Shown one piece after another: positions 46,309 through 58,539 of a DNA stretch of 64,000 bases. The translations under genes and the position numbers were made by a program. The notes below the pieces were generated by a model, which saw only the letters and a list, made by a program, of their open reading frames with translations, was not told where the DNA came from and did no database searches. The DNA comes from Asterias rubens (taxonomy: Eukaryota > Echinodermata > Asteroidea > Forcipulatida > Asteriidae). Where the stretch lies: NCBI RefSeq assembly GCF_902459465.1, contig NW_022985728.1:1-64000 (forward strand), read 5' to 3'. Each line of letters starts with the position of its first letter. Position 1 is the stretch's first letter.

Positions 46309-48324
46309 GGGCCGATTTCACTAACGTCTATGTTTGCGATCATTGCTAACACGCTTGCGATGAGATCGCAAACCTCAAATCCATCGCAATTGCGATGAAG
46401 CTAATTTTGCGTTTCACAAAAGTCATCGCTAGTCATCGCGATAGCGATGGCTTAAAATTAAAATAAACGTTTTGTACGAGGCCTAAAACTAGTGACCTTT
46501 GATGGCATGACCTTTGACATGACCATGACTGAAAAAAAAGCGGCACGGTGAAAAATGGATTCGGATTCTGCTCCGTGTTGTTCGTCCGACGTCGCTGGCA
46601 AGTCGACGGGTTCGTCCAGTAAGAAGCAAACGGTAGGTTAAAATGCAAAACAACTATGAAACCCATAGGATTGTAGTTTATATTTTGTTTTCATTTGTTG
46701 TGTTAAACGGCTGTAGTTTTACGTTCAGAATAATGTGAATTAAAACACAGATTAGAAGATGAGAATCCTCGGTTTACGGTTACGGTACGACAACACGTAC
46801 ACAACAATGTTGCTTGTGTAGTGATGCGAGCTAGCTGGCACTTTGTCAGTGTATTACAGTGTACAGTACTTGTTTAGATTGGCTCATAAAAATACGATGG
46901 TGTAATCTAGGTAGCTAACGCTAGAGTCTATTACAATACAACCCATTTTACAGTATTTAGTTTAATAGTTGGGAGCTTGATGATGATGATGATCGTATTT
47001 TGTCACTGTCAATAGTTGACAATACTCTGTTTATTAATATTACCCTTGCCCAAAAGTTTCTCTCGCCTACTCTTCTCAAAAATTCAAAACTAGTGAATGT
47101 TTTACTTGCTTGGTCACGTCAGTTGGTTATTGTGTGTGAAGGCAGTTTATTCAGGCCGGTAGTTGCACATAACAAATTAAAACTGTGCATTTTTCATTCT
47201 TAATATGTTGTATTGAATATAACATATTTTTAACAAAATGGAGAATTTTAAATCACCAGAATCTCTGAGCTGAACCACATCATTCATTGGCAGCCATAAC
47301 ATTAAAAATCGAGCCAGGGTAGAACAAAATTTTGTCAGTGAAGCACTAGACTTTTATGGTGTAGTCTGGACCCTATAACCTAATAACTTTTATATAAAAG
47401 AGCCTACTTTAGTTGTAAAGATTTATTACGTGTAATTTATTATTAATTCGATAATAAATAAGTTTATACCAAATATTATGACCTGTGTTCTCACTATTTG
47501 AATATGGTTATTTTCCGGATTGCAGAATTTTGACTGAGGTGAGATTTAGTAGTATTGACAAAGTATCCAATGAATTGTAGGTTCCATATGTTACCTTTTC
47601 TTTATATGAAAGTACTACATGCATGAAGATTTTGATTATTTACACAATACAACTGTTGCAAATAACTGTAACAGGATTGTTGATGCTTTGTTTTTTATTT
47701 CTTTATTAAATTAGAAATCCCGACAAAAGCGATGGGAAGAATGGGAGACGATTGCCCTTCGTTAAGGATAATGCAACATTCGTTAAGGATAATGCCAGGG
47801 AATTGTTCGGCAGCACTGGCTGTGCTGCAGTAGAAAGCGTCAAGAGAAAAGCGTGGCAAAGGTGTGAGATGGAGTTACGGGCAGCTGGTGGCCCAGAACA
47901 TCCTGGGGGATGGGATGCCATACGCAGGAAATGGTCGGATGCAACATACCGAGCCAAAATTTACAGCAGAAAATTGCAGGGGAGAAACGTGACAGGTACG
48001 GTTTTTCATAAATTTGTTTATAAATTTTCAAGTTCACTGTTGTTAAGGTGCTAAAGAGAATGTTTGAATAGTTAGCAAACTTTAAATTTTCCTCTAACTT
48101 AGGAGGTGGAAAACAGCCAGAGAAAAACCCAGCAATGGAGGCTGTCCTCAACGCATTGCCTGATGAGGTAGCCAATGGCATTGTCCCCCTCGGTGTCTGC
48201 GAAACAAAACCAAAGGTAAAGAACAGCTTTGTGTGTCATGTTGGGTTTATAAGATGCTGTGTTTTGAGCTAAACACCAGTAAAACCTGCTTTTCTTAATT
48301 CTGGCATTTATATATGTTGTCAAC

Positions 48325-48484
48325 CAATAGATGGACTGCAATGCGTCATCGACAGCCATCTTTAATGTATTTAACACGTGAAAAGTGCACAAGTGTATGT
48401 GCTGCGCGTGACTCTCATGCACTTTTCACTTGTTAAATTTATCAAAGATGGCGGTTGATGACGCATATTGCAATCCATCTATTG
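48325..48484. mobile_element. 160-bp foldback MITE in a Myb-gene intron
   Basis: Left arm CAATAGATGGACTGCAATGC and right arm GCATATTGCAATCCATCTATTG-like are inverses with small differences. Inner arms GTGAAAAGTGCA/TGCACTTTTCAC meet at about 48405. The arms also contain GACAGCCATCTT and AAGATGGCGGTT. Confidence 0.85.
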
Positions 48485-48539
48485 TGATGAATTGTTGGCT
48501 TCAACTGTTTGATGCAACGGCGCTGTTAAGTGGGCGGGT

Positions 48540-48745
48540 CTAAAAGTGTACTGGGATTTGATTGGTTAAAATACGGGCAATGCTTTAACACAGTCACTTA
48601 TCTTCCAGTACGCGCTAATCAACCAATCAGATGCTTGAACTGTAGGTGGTTTAAAAACCTATATACTAAATCCTCTTTTTTTATTGCAGTGTGTATTGTG
48701 AATGTCAATGCATCACGCTCTGTATACGGATAATGCAAAAAATAC
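48540..48745. repeat. Dispersed repeat, copy 2
   Basis: TATCTTCCAGTACGCGCTAA, CAACCAATCAGATGC and CGCTCTGTATACGG repeat the order seen at 31845-31980. Confidence 0.7.
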
Positions 48746-48912
48746 ATTCAGGGAATCACCTTACCCTTAAGGTGATCTTCTGGCTGCCGCTTCCCAGCTT
48801 GTATCGTAATTTGGGTGTGATCCCTGGCTACACGGCAGTTAACGGTTGTATGGCTGCTGACTGGTACCCCAGAACAAAGATATTGACAAAATAGGGACAC
48901 CGCCAATATAGG

Positions 48913-48986
48913 GCTAGATAGCTCAGTTGGTAGAGCGCCGGCACGTTAATCCGGAGGTCATTGGTTCGAATCCCACTCTAGTCAAT
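48913..48986 (+). repeat. tRNA-derived SINE head
   Basis: Acceptor arms GGCTAGA/TCTAGTC pair over 7 bp. The A box TAGCTCAGTTGG and B box GGTTCGAATCC are intact. The T-stem has two mismatches, the anticodon loop has C instead of T before GTT, and the anticodon stem has one mismatch. A pol III promoter without a sound cloverleaf, inside a transposon intron and followed by ATTCTTTGTTCAACCCC, fits a SINE better than a working tRNA. Confidence 0.65.
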
Positions 48987-49789
48987 TCTTTGTTCAACCC
49001 CAAAAATCATTTACAAATTTACCCAGTCAGTTTCCCTTTTGGTTTATATTGTTTTTATAAGAGGCGTACCAGTGATGCGAGGCGTACCAGTGTATTGCTT
49101 TGTGTTCCACTGACCACATGTGCTAGTGTGGGTCAGTGAGCAGCGTTACAGCATTGATGACAGACTTACTTTTTTTTCTTGTGGCTAATCGGAGTAGAAC
49201 AGTTCAAATCCAAAGTCAGTAAATGTGTGTTGGAATTGTGGGATGCCCTATACAGATTAAAAATAGAGAATAATCTCAACTAACAACTAACATTTTCTTT
49301 CTTTATTAACAGTCACAGAGTCAGGTGTCACAAACATCAATGCTCAAACCGAAAGGTAAACGCAAGCGACAGGAAAAACAAACAAGACCAAATAAACACA
49401 ACAAGCCAAGTAAAGAGGTAGAATTGCTCGAGCTTAATCGCCAACTCTTGTCCCTTGAACAGGAGAAGATGCAGTATAGAGCAGAGAAGCTTAGTCTTCA
49501 AAGGGAGATAGTGAATGTTTTGCAAGACATAAATGCAAACTTAGCTAAGTTAATTCCATCACCTTTTCAAATTCTCTTGGACCCCGAACAATAAACAGCA
49601 AACTGACAATCTGCTCTGTTTTAATTGATAAAGGAACATTACAGAATTGGTAAGAGAAACACTAGTCTAAGATCACGGGGTTTACATAAAACTTTAACTG
49701 TCCAATGATCGAGTAAAACACCCCTTGAAATATTTCTGTCTGAAATTTCAACTTTTGATGAGAAAAACAAATAGTTCACACAGTTTGAA

Positions 49790-50018
49790 GATAATGATAG
49801 TAGAAAGCTTCCCTGAAAATAATACGTGCTGAGGTGCTGTAGTTTTGGGGAAATGAGTAAAACAATGTCATGAAAATAATTTTCGTCTCACAGATCATGA
49901 GACGAAAATTATTTTAAGCATGTAAAAACATATTTTCATGACATTGTTTTACTCATATTGTAAAAACTAAAGCACCTCAATAAGTAATATTTGAAGGGAA
50001 GCTTTACACTATCATTAA
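49790..50018. mobile_element. Foldback MITE with TCATGAGACGAAAATTATTT centre
   Basis: Inverted arms GATAATGATAGTAGAAAGCT and AGCTTTACACTATCATT at the edges, and AATAATTTTCGTCTCA/TGAGACGAAAATTATT at the centre near 49893. Confidence 0.85.
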
Positions 50019-51913
50019 CTTCTAACCCCTGAAGTTTAATATAAATCTGTGGACATTTGGAAAAAGTACCCAAATCCTTTAAAACAAAAGGCAACTATTA
50101 AACACACTAATTTGTGCAACAAGTGTGTTTTTACTTTAATTACTCTCTTGCACCTTTGATGACCAATTCAGTCCAAATTTTCACAGGTTTGTATTTTATG
50201 CAGATGTTGGGATTGCCTTCAGCAATTATTAAAGGTGTCCAGTGTCTTTAAAACTACTTGCTTACTGTTTGGCCCTTGACATGAATCTCTACTCACTGTT
50301 AAACTGCATTCTGTGTATTGATCTCTTTTGAGTGATAGATGTATACACATTAACTGGCAATGAGGTTAAATGGTATATGTCTATTCCCCTGAGGGACTTC
50401 CAGTTGCCAGAAGAAGGACCTATTTTTTGGGGTCACACATTTAATTTCCCGGATTACAGTGCTCTCTCTTGACTTGAATCGTGAACAGCAACTACAAAAC
50501 TTCCTATCTTTTACAGGTTTCTGTTCTTAATTCACATTTTAAGACCGAGCTGTGTTATAAAACCCATATTGACTGGCATAATTCTGTAATTAGTGTACGA
50601 CAATTCCCCCTCGGGCCTGTGAGTGACCAGAAGAGCGACCTATTTCCCTCGGCCTTCGGTCTCTGGAAAGAGGTTGCTCTTCTGGTCACTCAAAGTCCCT
50701 TGGGGGGAATAGATGTACACTAGTTACCTCATTGACAGTCAATATGTGTTTATTATAACACACCTTCAGCCTCGGAAATAGGTCCCTCTTCTGGTCACTC
50801 TAAGTTACCTCAGGGGATTAGACATGCACTATTTGATGGGTCAATATGTGTAAATTAGTCTGTTTTCACACTGGAAAAAATGAACCTTGAAATTTAGATT
50901 TTCAGATTTCCTCAAAAAGTTCGCTGTGTAAAGTAGAATTCCCTCCTTTTTAATCACCTGTACAGAATAATAGTAATGACACTGTTAGCACCGATGTTTA
51001 AAGGTTCTGTATACATTTGATAATCATACCACCACTCAAAAAAGTGGCTTTTAATAGCTCAAAACTGCTATTAAACCCCTTTTGAAATTCTTTCATTGAT
51101 TAGTGTTATGGTATTTTATCTTCAAGTTGGCTTGAATCCTTGACTCTGACTGATTGGTTGAACCATAGCAACAACAGTGTGATATAAACCTTTTTTTATT
51201 CAGCCAAGCAGATCCTTGCCATTTGATTGGAGGATTGTCAGTCATGTGATAGCAATTAAAAGTACTATTGCATGCTGCGTCACTCAGCGTTCCATCCGCG
51301 TTCCATGCAGCAGTAGTGTTACTGCAAGGCAAATGTTTTGGCGTCTGCGTGTCTCAAAATACATGTAGCTGACAAAATGCATATGGTCACTGCTGAATCC
51401 AACAGGCTGACCCAAAAGAACCGGGTGTAATTTCACAATTCAAAAGTGTAGGCCTACACTTTCTTTGTTTTGAAAGTTGTATCCTCCAATCAAAATGACA
51501 AAGATCTGTTTTTCATTCATGTAATAGTGCGAAACTTTTTCTTCGTTGAATAGAACATTCCATCTTTTAACTCATGAACATATTTGCACCATTGCACTCA
51601 TAAACATTCATTATTCGCATAAAATTGCATGGCCCATATCACACCCTGCGACTTGTGTATCGTAATTACAGACCAAGTTTGCTTGAAGATAAATACGCTA
51701 TCACACACGGGCTCAAAAGAAACCCCCCAAAAAAAAGCCTGTGATATTATAATGTTATCACATAAGCCAAGTGGAATATGGAAAAATATATCGCTTCTGT
51801 ATCCCGTATCCAACGAGGCTGAAGGCTGAGTTAGATATGGGACGCAGACACGCTTTATATTTTTCTCTTGTGTGATAGCAATGGGTTCCGATTACCAAAT
51901 GTATACAATCCCT
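50019..51913. other. Spacer of the Harbinger element with MITEs, no gene
   Basis: 50110-50250 is the 3' part of the asteroid repeat also at 56578 and 58046. 50552-50763 is a foldback (GTTATAAAACCCATATTGAC / GTCAATATGTGTTTATTATAAC) with CCAGAAGAGC arms. 51795-51865 has a short hairpin (CGTATCCAACGAGGCTGAAG) like 32110-32165. No coding signal. Confidence 0.6.
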
Positions 51914-54577
51914 TTAAAATGCATTAGCTACCAGACGGTCTCTACCAATATTGCCTTGAATGTTTGCGGGTCCAACATAGTCAGGTACCTCTATGATTTC
52001 TAGTTGGTGCTGTCTTCCCAGATAGGGGTCATTGATGTCCTTGGAGATGTTGTACAAAACAACACATGCTACGATAACTCTGCAAGCACGATCTGGAGAG
52101 ATTCGGAGCCCCTTCCTTAAGCATGGGAATTTCATTTTGAGCTGCCCATTAGTCTGCTCAATGATGACTCGGGTATGGCGATGGGAGCTGTGGTACACAT
52201 AAAATAAATAAAAAAGAAATGCATTAAAGCATAGTTTTAATTTAAATTATATTTATATAATTTATATGCTGGTGCATATTTTATTTTTTTACCAATACAC
52301 CTATGTGTGTTAGCACTGTACATGTACATGTATACTCAATTCAAACTGCCTCTAGCTACAGGGCAACCGGTAGTCTAGTGTGTAAGACCATGCTCTAGCA
52401 TTGTAAGGGTCGTGGTAGCTAGAGGCAGTTCCAATCCATACATTGGTGTATGGGTAAACAAATTAATAAATAATATCCTTTATCCCCCATGCAAATTTAA
52501 CATCTCTTACATGCTGGTGCATCCAAAAAAACAACCAATAGGACATTATAAGATTGATTAATTGATGAATCTGACAAAACTTTGTTACAACTTAAATTCT
52601 GGTTCTGTTTCTTTGAAACAATAAATTTGTAAATTTCTGACACCCAGGACAAGTATGTGACAAAACGTTTGTTGTTTGTATTAATGGTATTTAAACATGG
52701 TACCAGCACAATCCCATACAGGTTTGCTGCCGTGAGTCTGAACATGGATGTGTGAGTGCTGTGCCACTTTTACAATTCACGTAAAACTGCAATAAAAAGA
52801 AATATGAGCTATAACTTATTTGTTTGGAATGTGACTTAACCACTGTGTAGAAACATGGCACTTTTAGTTTTAAAGTTCCATGGAAAAAATTTTTTCACAC
52901 GCTACCACTTTTTCGTTCAATATGAAATAATTGAAGGAAAATTATGAAAAGTTTACATTTAGCGCAACTACTTTTTTGTGTGATAATTATGATATAATAA
53001 TTATAAAATCTAATTTACTTCAAAAATTGAGGTAAATTATGAATGAGATACAAAATCCCTTTTTGTAAAAATGAGTGAAAAAGTCATCATGGTCAGTGTG
53101 GCAGGATACGGAAAGTTGTCCAAATCCCTTTACTTTTATGTACATGAAATGGGAAGCAGAAATTACTAATAATAAATAAGCCTTAATAAAAAAAAAATTC
53201 AAGGTCAAACTTCCAAAAATCTTAGTTCTTATTAAATTTAGGCCTAGCATATAACGAGAGTCGAGCGTGTTCGTCCATTCAACTTTCACTGAAGTGAAGT
53301 TTCAGTTTCAATCAAATCGATAAACATGATAAACAAAAATTGTATATTGCTTATAATCAAACTTGACTTTACCTCTGCCCTCAGGTCATGGAATTGACAG
53401 GATACTCATAAATCTGGCCATGTGATCTGGCAAAGTAACCCTCTTATTTACGAAGAGGCAACGACAGTGTGCGACCAAAAAATGTCTATCCAATGTGAAG
53501 GTGAAGAGCGCCACCAGTTGTCAAGCTTTGACGCATTCACCATCAACACGATTATTTTATTCGTCCGCTAATTATGGTCTAGTCTAAAAAGCTACCTAAA
53601 ATAACTTTTTCCGAACAGGCCTTTTATTTAATTGGCAACAAGAAATCATGTCTAAATGCCCAAAATATCCGTCAAAACAAAACTTATGACGCGGCGCCGA
53701 AGTTTTGTACCCTGGAATTCAAAAAGCTTTCGCCAATCGGAAAAACTATATCTTGCGGGACGCATAAGGCCTATAAATAAATAAATCAATGTTTGTTGTT
53801 TTATTGAAAGGGTCTCTTTTACCTATTGTATGCTCTCTCGGCAGCAGTCGCTGGGTTGCCGAACGTTTTCATCAGCCAACTTCGTTGTGGGTATCCCGAG
53901 TCCCCCAGTAAAAGCCCGCGAAGCTGGCTCCTTTCAAACATAACACCGACATCACTCTCCTGAATTATCCTACTGTCGTGAGTAAATCCCGGCCATCTTG
54001 CTACGACGTTTGTTATTTTGTAATTGGTGTCACAGACTAGCTGCACATTAATACTATGTATGCCTTTCCGGTTTACGTATGCAAATTCGTTTGGGCCATA
54101 AGGGCAGCAGTCGAGGGGAACATGGGTGCAGTCGACGGCCCCTACTGCTCCAGGGAAACCCGCCAAGGCGTAGAAGCCCATCTGCTTTGCAGCAACTTCC
54201 GCCGGTGTTGTAGGCCACAGCACATACCTATCTTTCATTCCAACAAGTACGTTCGTGACTCTGTGAACTATTCTGCAAGTGCTTGCCTCAGATATATTGT
54301 GGTGTTCCGACGAAGTGGAATAAAAACAGCCAGTGGCGAAGAATCGAAGAGCCACAAATACTTGAGTTCTTCCGTCAATAGCGTGACTTCTTAAAGTCTG
54401 TGGCCGAAGGTGTGGTTCTAACAAGTCAATCACTCGCATGACTCCGTTCCGAGTAAATCGGTAGTATTTATGCATTTTTTTGTCACTATATGAATCCAGC
54501 GGGTTTGTTCGGTCTCTGAACACCCGTTCTCTCTGCAAAGCTCGTGCATTGTTAACATAGAGTAAGAACAACGCCAT
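51914..54577 (-). CDS. Harbinger DDE transposase (HARBI1-like), two exons
   Basis: Exon 1 54577-53823 and exon 2 52187-51914 join in phase 2 (AATAG|GTAAAA; CCACAG|CTCC), giving about 342 residues. I chose ATG at 54577 (MALFLLYVNNARALQRERVF); an upstream start at 54667 would add residues encoded near the terminal repeat. Domains: helical N-terminus (YYRFTRNGVMRVIDLLEPHL), then DDE_Tnp_4 with GAVDCTHVPL, VNRKGIHSINVQLVCD, RWPGFTHDSRI, GDSGYPQRSWLMK and, across the splice, AERAYNSSHRHTRVIIEQTN with the final Glu. All catalytic acidic residues are present and no stop interrupts the frame. It cuts and pastes the 46309-54873 element, normally with the Myb-like partner, which is frameshifted here. 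Confidence 0.9.
52336..52432. repeat. 97-bp foldback with tRNA-like core
   Basis: Arms AACTGCCTCTAGCTAC and GTAGCTAGAGGCAGTT are exact inverses. Between them GGTAGTCTAGTGTGTAAG and GGGTCGTGG recall a broken tRNA. A related arm lies at 36505. Confidence 0.6.
52433..53822 (-). other. Intron of the Harbinger transposase gene
   Basis: Noncoding, AT-rich. No further gene or clear repeat recognised. Confidence 0.5.
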
Positions 54578-54873
54578 TTTACTCGAATTTAAGACAAAAT
54601 CCGCTAAAAGCACGTCAATACGTACACCGCTAATGAAAATAACAAACAAAATGGCGCAATTTGTCAAAAGTTTGCGATGAACTTTTACTTTGCGACCACT
54701 AACGAGTCATCGCAAGCTTGTCATCGCTAAATAAACCTTTGCGATGAGAATATTCATCGCTAAGTTTTAGTGAAATCGTTGGCTAAAATCCATTGCTAAG
54801 TAGCGATGGATTTTAGATTTAGCGATCGATTTCGGCGTTTGCGATGACCAAAACGCGTTAGTGAAATCGGCCC

Positions 54874-55020
54874 CTGCAACCCATCCATTAGGTGCCTCTT
54901 CCCACATCGGCCTACCAAGAGGGGGTGAAGGTTCGTGAGTATTAACTGCAGAGGATTCACGACGTGCAGTTCGTAATAGGGCTTTCATCTCGGGTTTTTC
55001 GATTAAAGTTTTCACAAGGT
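54874..55020 (-). pseudogene. Short ORF interrupted by the Harbinger element, upstream part
   Basis: Reads MKTLIEKPEMKALLRTARRE, then SAVNTHEPSPPLGRPMWEEA and PNGWVA up to the insertion. Continues in frame at 46308. The product is not recognised; it may be an exon, since no stop closes it upstream before a repeat begins. Confidence 0.4.
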
Positions 55021-56269
55021 TTTCATAAATTAGTTTTTTCTTTCATCATTTTCTCGCAACTTTAAAGACCAATTGAGCTCAAATTTTCAAAGGCTTATTG
55101 TATGCTTATGTTGGGATACACCAAGTGAGAAGACTGGTCTTTGACAATTACCAAACGTGTTTGTTTGTTTGTTTTTAATTTTCAAAAATCACAATAAATA
55201 ATCTTAAAACATATAAGAAATAAGAACAAAGGGTGATATGAAGAGGGCACAAAGCCTAGACCCTCTTATAAATTAAGCGGTTTTACTTTACAACAATAAC
55301 GATGTTGATTGATGAAATGAAAGTGCAGTGAAAGTTTTTATGCCTACAGCAAAAGCAGAACAAAATTACTTGGGAATTTACAAAGTTAGATAGTTTGGAA
55401 TAGATATTGGACGCACAAGCGATATAGCTATATACATGTGCATTTGTATAATGGAAAAATGATAAACGATTTAATAAAATTACATGGCACCTAATTTTGC
55501 TCGTGGCCACTTATATAGGCCTACTTCTGCAAAATTACATAATAATATCAATAATAATAATAATGAAAATTTATATAGCGCCTATCCATGTAAACATGCT
55601 CCTGGGCGCTGAACAATTGAAAGAAAACATAATGAAATCCATACAATTTAAACGCCCAATAGAAAATACAGTTAACATGTATTAAATGCAGATTTTGTAC
55701 ACAACAATCATGGATTAAAAAACACTGAGAATAAACCCTAGTAACAAAATTTAAAAAAAAGTAAAAAAAAAAAAACATGACACTGCATTCTTTAACTTAA
55801 ACAGGCAATTGGCATAATTAAATTTCAGAGACGCAGAATGGCAGCCTTGATGTTCACCAAGGATCTAGATATGACATTGATGACAATACAAAGCGCTCTG
55901 CGCCGAAAATGACACAAGAATTGGAAGGAAGAGAAGTGGGACAGACATCGTACAATGCACCCCTTTTTTAGGCCACAACGAATACATTTGTAGCGTGCAC
56001 AGCATTTGGTGCCCACATTTGGTTTAATTCAACACTAAAGATGATGTAACAATTGAAACTTTGAGCTCAATTTGTCAAGGTCATCTGAATCAGGAGTGGA
56101 AAAAACATGAAAAGCATAAACTATGCTAATGAAAAACAAAACATTAACAATTGTTGTTTGACTAATTTCACAAGGGATAGCTTTAATCAGCATATGTGTA
56201 AGTCATGTTACATGTTCTTGTGTTTGTCAATATTTATGCTTTTGATTTTACCGAAGTGTAAAAAATGGC
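55021..56269. other. Repeats, no gene seen
   Basis: 55040-55160 is a 3' piece of the repeat also at 56578. 55548-55615 is an (AAT)n tract followed by TTTATATAGCGCCTATCCAT and GGGCGCTGAAC, a very widespread invertebrate repeat type. No domain-bearing frame. Confidence 0.6.
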
Positions 56270-56580
56270 TAAAAGGAACACGTTGCCTCGTTGGATCAGT
56301 CGAGTTAACCTTGGAAAAGCGTTTGTTATCGTTTGTTATAAAATGCATATGTTGTAGATGTTGTAAAAGTAGAATACAATGATCCACACAAACATGACTC
56401 CCATAAATGGCGACCGTGTTAGTTTAACAAGGAAGTAAAAGGAACACCACGCAATTACGAGGCAAATTTGTGTGGATCATTGTATTGTACTTTTAAAACA
56501 TCTTTCCAACCATATATGCATTTTATAACATGCATTTTTATAGACTAACTCGTCCGATCCAAGGCAACGTGTTCCTTTAA
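56270..56580. mobile_element. Palindromic MITE, copy 3
   Basis: Same family as 12946-13343, shorter arms. Ends TAAAAGGAACACG and CGTGTTCCTTTAA; centre near 56420 with CATAAATGGCGACCGTGTTA. Confidence 0.85.
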
Positions 56581-56930
56581 AGGCACTGGACACTATTAGT
56601 AATAAACTCAAAATATTTGTGAGCATAAAAACTGACTTGGTAATGAGCAATGGAGAGCTGTTGACAGAATAAAACTTTGAGAGAAAAGTGGAGTCAATTG
56701 TGAGAAAGAAGTATTTTCTCATGTTGAGTTCGAGACCTCAGCTGAGTGATTAAATTTAAAGCATCTTAGTACACGACTTGTGTGACAAGATTGTTTTTTT
56801 TCTCCATATTCTCTCGCAACTTTCACGACCAATATTGAGTTCAAATTTTCACATAAGTTTGGAAACATCAAATGAGGATACAGTAACTGGTCTTTGAGAA
56901 TATGACCAAAGGTGTCCAGCCGTTGATTTC
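56578..56930 (+). repeat. Interspersed repeat (GGCACTGGACACTATTAG type), copy 1
   Basis: About 350 bp starting AAAGGCACTGGACACTATTA and ending AAAGGTGTCCAG, an inverted end. Contains TTCGAGACCTCAG and TCTCGCAACTTTCACGACCA. Second copy at 58046-58400. Confidence 0.8.
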
Positions 56931-58045
56931 ACCAAACTCACTGTAAATTACGAAGCATCGCAATGTTTACAAAGAACCACAGCGCTGCGATGTATCGTAG
57001 CTGCGACTTATCTCATGAACCATTTAACGAAATGCGTTGTAACTGCGATGTAACGCATTAACAGTTTTTAATAAAAAAAATGAGTGAACGAGGTTGACCT
57101 TGCCGCGTGACGACTACACCGTGACTATTGCGTGTCTCCCTCACGTCAGTTACGCTATTTCTTGAAAGAGCCATTGGTATACAGGGGTGAAAAAATAAGA
57201 GAAAACAATAGCACGGGAAGAAAAAAAGTGGAAGATTTCGGCTCTTCATCGTTGTTGCTAAGTTAAGAAAGTGCTGTGAGATATTGTTTTCCGAATTACA
57301 CTTTGTATGTAGCATATGTGATACTCGCGAGAGGGCACTAATTTTGGCATAAATTACGATTACGGTTATCTTCGTTCGTGCGAAACATCATCTGACAACC
57401 GGAGTGCAATGTAACATGTTTTCTGCTGACAAAATGCCAATACACTAGCCATAATCATGCATACTCATCGTGTTTTCGATGCTTTTTGTTCAGATTTGTA
57501 ATATAGTAGTTGTTTTTCAAAGCTTAGGCTGTTTGATTTCGTTTTTCTTGGCTTTTTCCGCTTTTACTTATTAAACTATATTTTTTACTGTTTGTATTTT
57601 CAGGCGTACCCTACTACGTACGTTACCGATGCTTTTTGTTCAGATTTGTGTATATAGTAGTTGTTTTGCAAATAATAGGCTATTTGATTGTTTTGATTTC
57701 TGGCAGATTTTCTAAATAAACTATACTTTTTTATTATTTTGATCATTAGGCCTTCTCTACTACGTACTAGAAATAGGCTACATTAGGCCTATAAGTGTAA
57801 TTTATTGTAACCAATTATTAAATTAGCTACTACTACTACTAGGGGGAGGGGGTATGGTCATGAGAGGGTACAGTATACCATACTAGGCTAGGCCATTGGT
57901 TTTTAACCTCATAAGCCTGCTATTAACCTAAATGCAATTATTCTACCTCCATGAGTATACATACATGAGATGGGGCCGACAACAACAACATTTATAAATA
58001 ACATCAATTTCAAACGGTGTGGCACATTTTAAAAGAAAAATATTC
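56931..58045. other. Harbinger-like end fragment and ~150-bp tandem duplication
   Basis: 56937-57060 resembles a Harbinger end (GTTGATTTCACCAAACTC followed by GCATCGCAATG-type repeats). 57478-57612 and 57627-57770 are direct repeats sharing GATGCTTTTTGTTCAGATTT and CTACTACGTAC. No gene. Confidence 0.55.
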
Positions 58046-58400
58046 AGTGGACTCTATTGGTGATAACTCAAAATAACTGTAAGCATAAAATCTTTCTTGG
58101 TGACAAGTAATGGGGAGAGGTTGATGGTATAAAACATAAAGAGAAGGGCCATAGTTTTCGAGGAAGAAGTAGTTTTCCACGAATTTGATTTCGAGACCTC
58201 AGATTTAGAACTTGAGGTCTGAAAATCAACCATCTGAACCCGCACACAACTTCGTGTGACAAGAGTGTTTTTTCTTTTCTTTCATTATTAATCTCGCAAG
58301 TTCGATGACCGATGGAAATAACATTTTCACAGGTTTGTTATGTTATGCATATGTTCAGATACGCTAACTGTGAAGGCTATAGTCATTGACAATTGCCAAG
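58046..58400 (+). repeat. Interspersed repeat, copy 2
   Basis: TGGACTCTATTGGTGATAAC to AGTCATTGACAATTGCCA, matching 56578-56930 block by block (TTTCGAGACCTCAGATTTAG, TTCGTGTGACAAGAG). Confidence 0.8.
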
Positions 58401-58539
58401 TTGCGACGTGCGAAAATTTTCCGAGGAGGAGTTATTTCTTCCTCCAGGCCCAACCAATTTATTTATTTAAAGGATTAATGGATCCATAGATACCCTGAAA
58501 TAAATACTAGATTTAGTATAAATGTGACAGCACAAATTT

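Larger units (their letters stand above)
46555..49594 (+). pseudogene. Harbinger Myb/SANT-like protein, four exons, one frameshift
   Basis: Exons 46555-46632, 47715-47995, 48103-48215 and 49313-49594 with good borders. Exon 1 starts MDSDSAPCCSSDVAGKSTG. Exon 2 has KSRQKRWEEWETI, then, after a one-base frame change, FVKDNARELFG, VKRKAWQRCEMEL and AIRRKWSDATYRAK, the Trp-spaced Myb/SANT-like fold that binds subterminal DNA and brings the transposase into the nucleus. Exon 4 ends in a Glu/Leu-rich coiled coil (ELNRQLLSLEQEKMQYRAEK). A duplicated CGTTAAGGATAATGC sits at the frame change; exon phases also require the shift, so this copy cannot make the full protein. Confidence 0.8.
46309..54873. 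mobile_element. Harbinger DNA transposon, complete ends
   Basis: 8,565 bp. The left end GGGCCGATTTCACTAACG and the right end, its exact inverse, are flanked by the 3-bp direct repeat CTG (46306-46308 and 54874-54876), as expected for PIF/Harbinger elements. GCGAT-rich subterminal repeats lie just inside both ends. The element carries a Myb-like DNA-binding protein gene (+) near its left end and the DDE transposase gene (-) near its right end, the standard two-gene set. MITEs and a tRNA-derived SINE have landed inside it. Confidence 0.92.

Noticed and set aside
48913..48986. Functional tRNA-Asn (GTT)
   Set aside because: Broken T-stem and missing T33; better explained as a SINE head with intact pol III boxes.
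46309..54873. Direct relation between the Harbinger element and the relic at 43351-43640
   Set aside because: The two transposase sequences belong to different branches and the relic lies outside the inverted ends.
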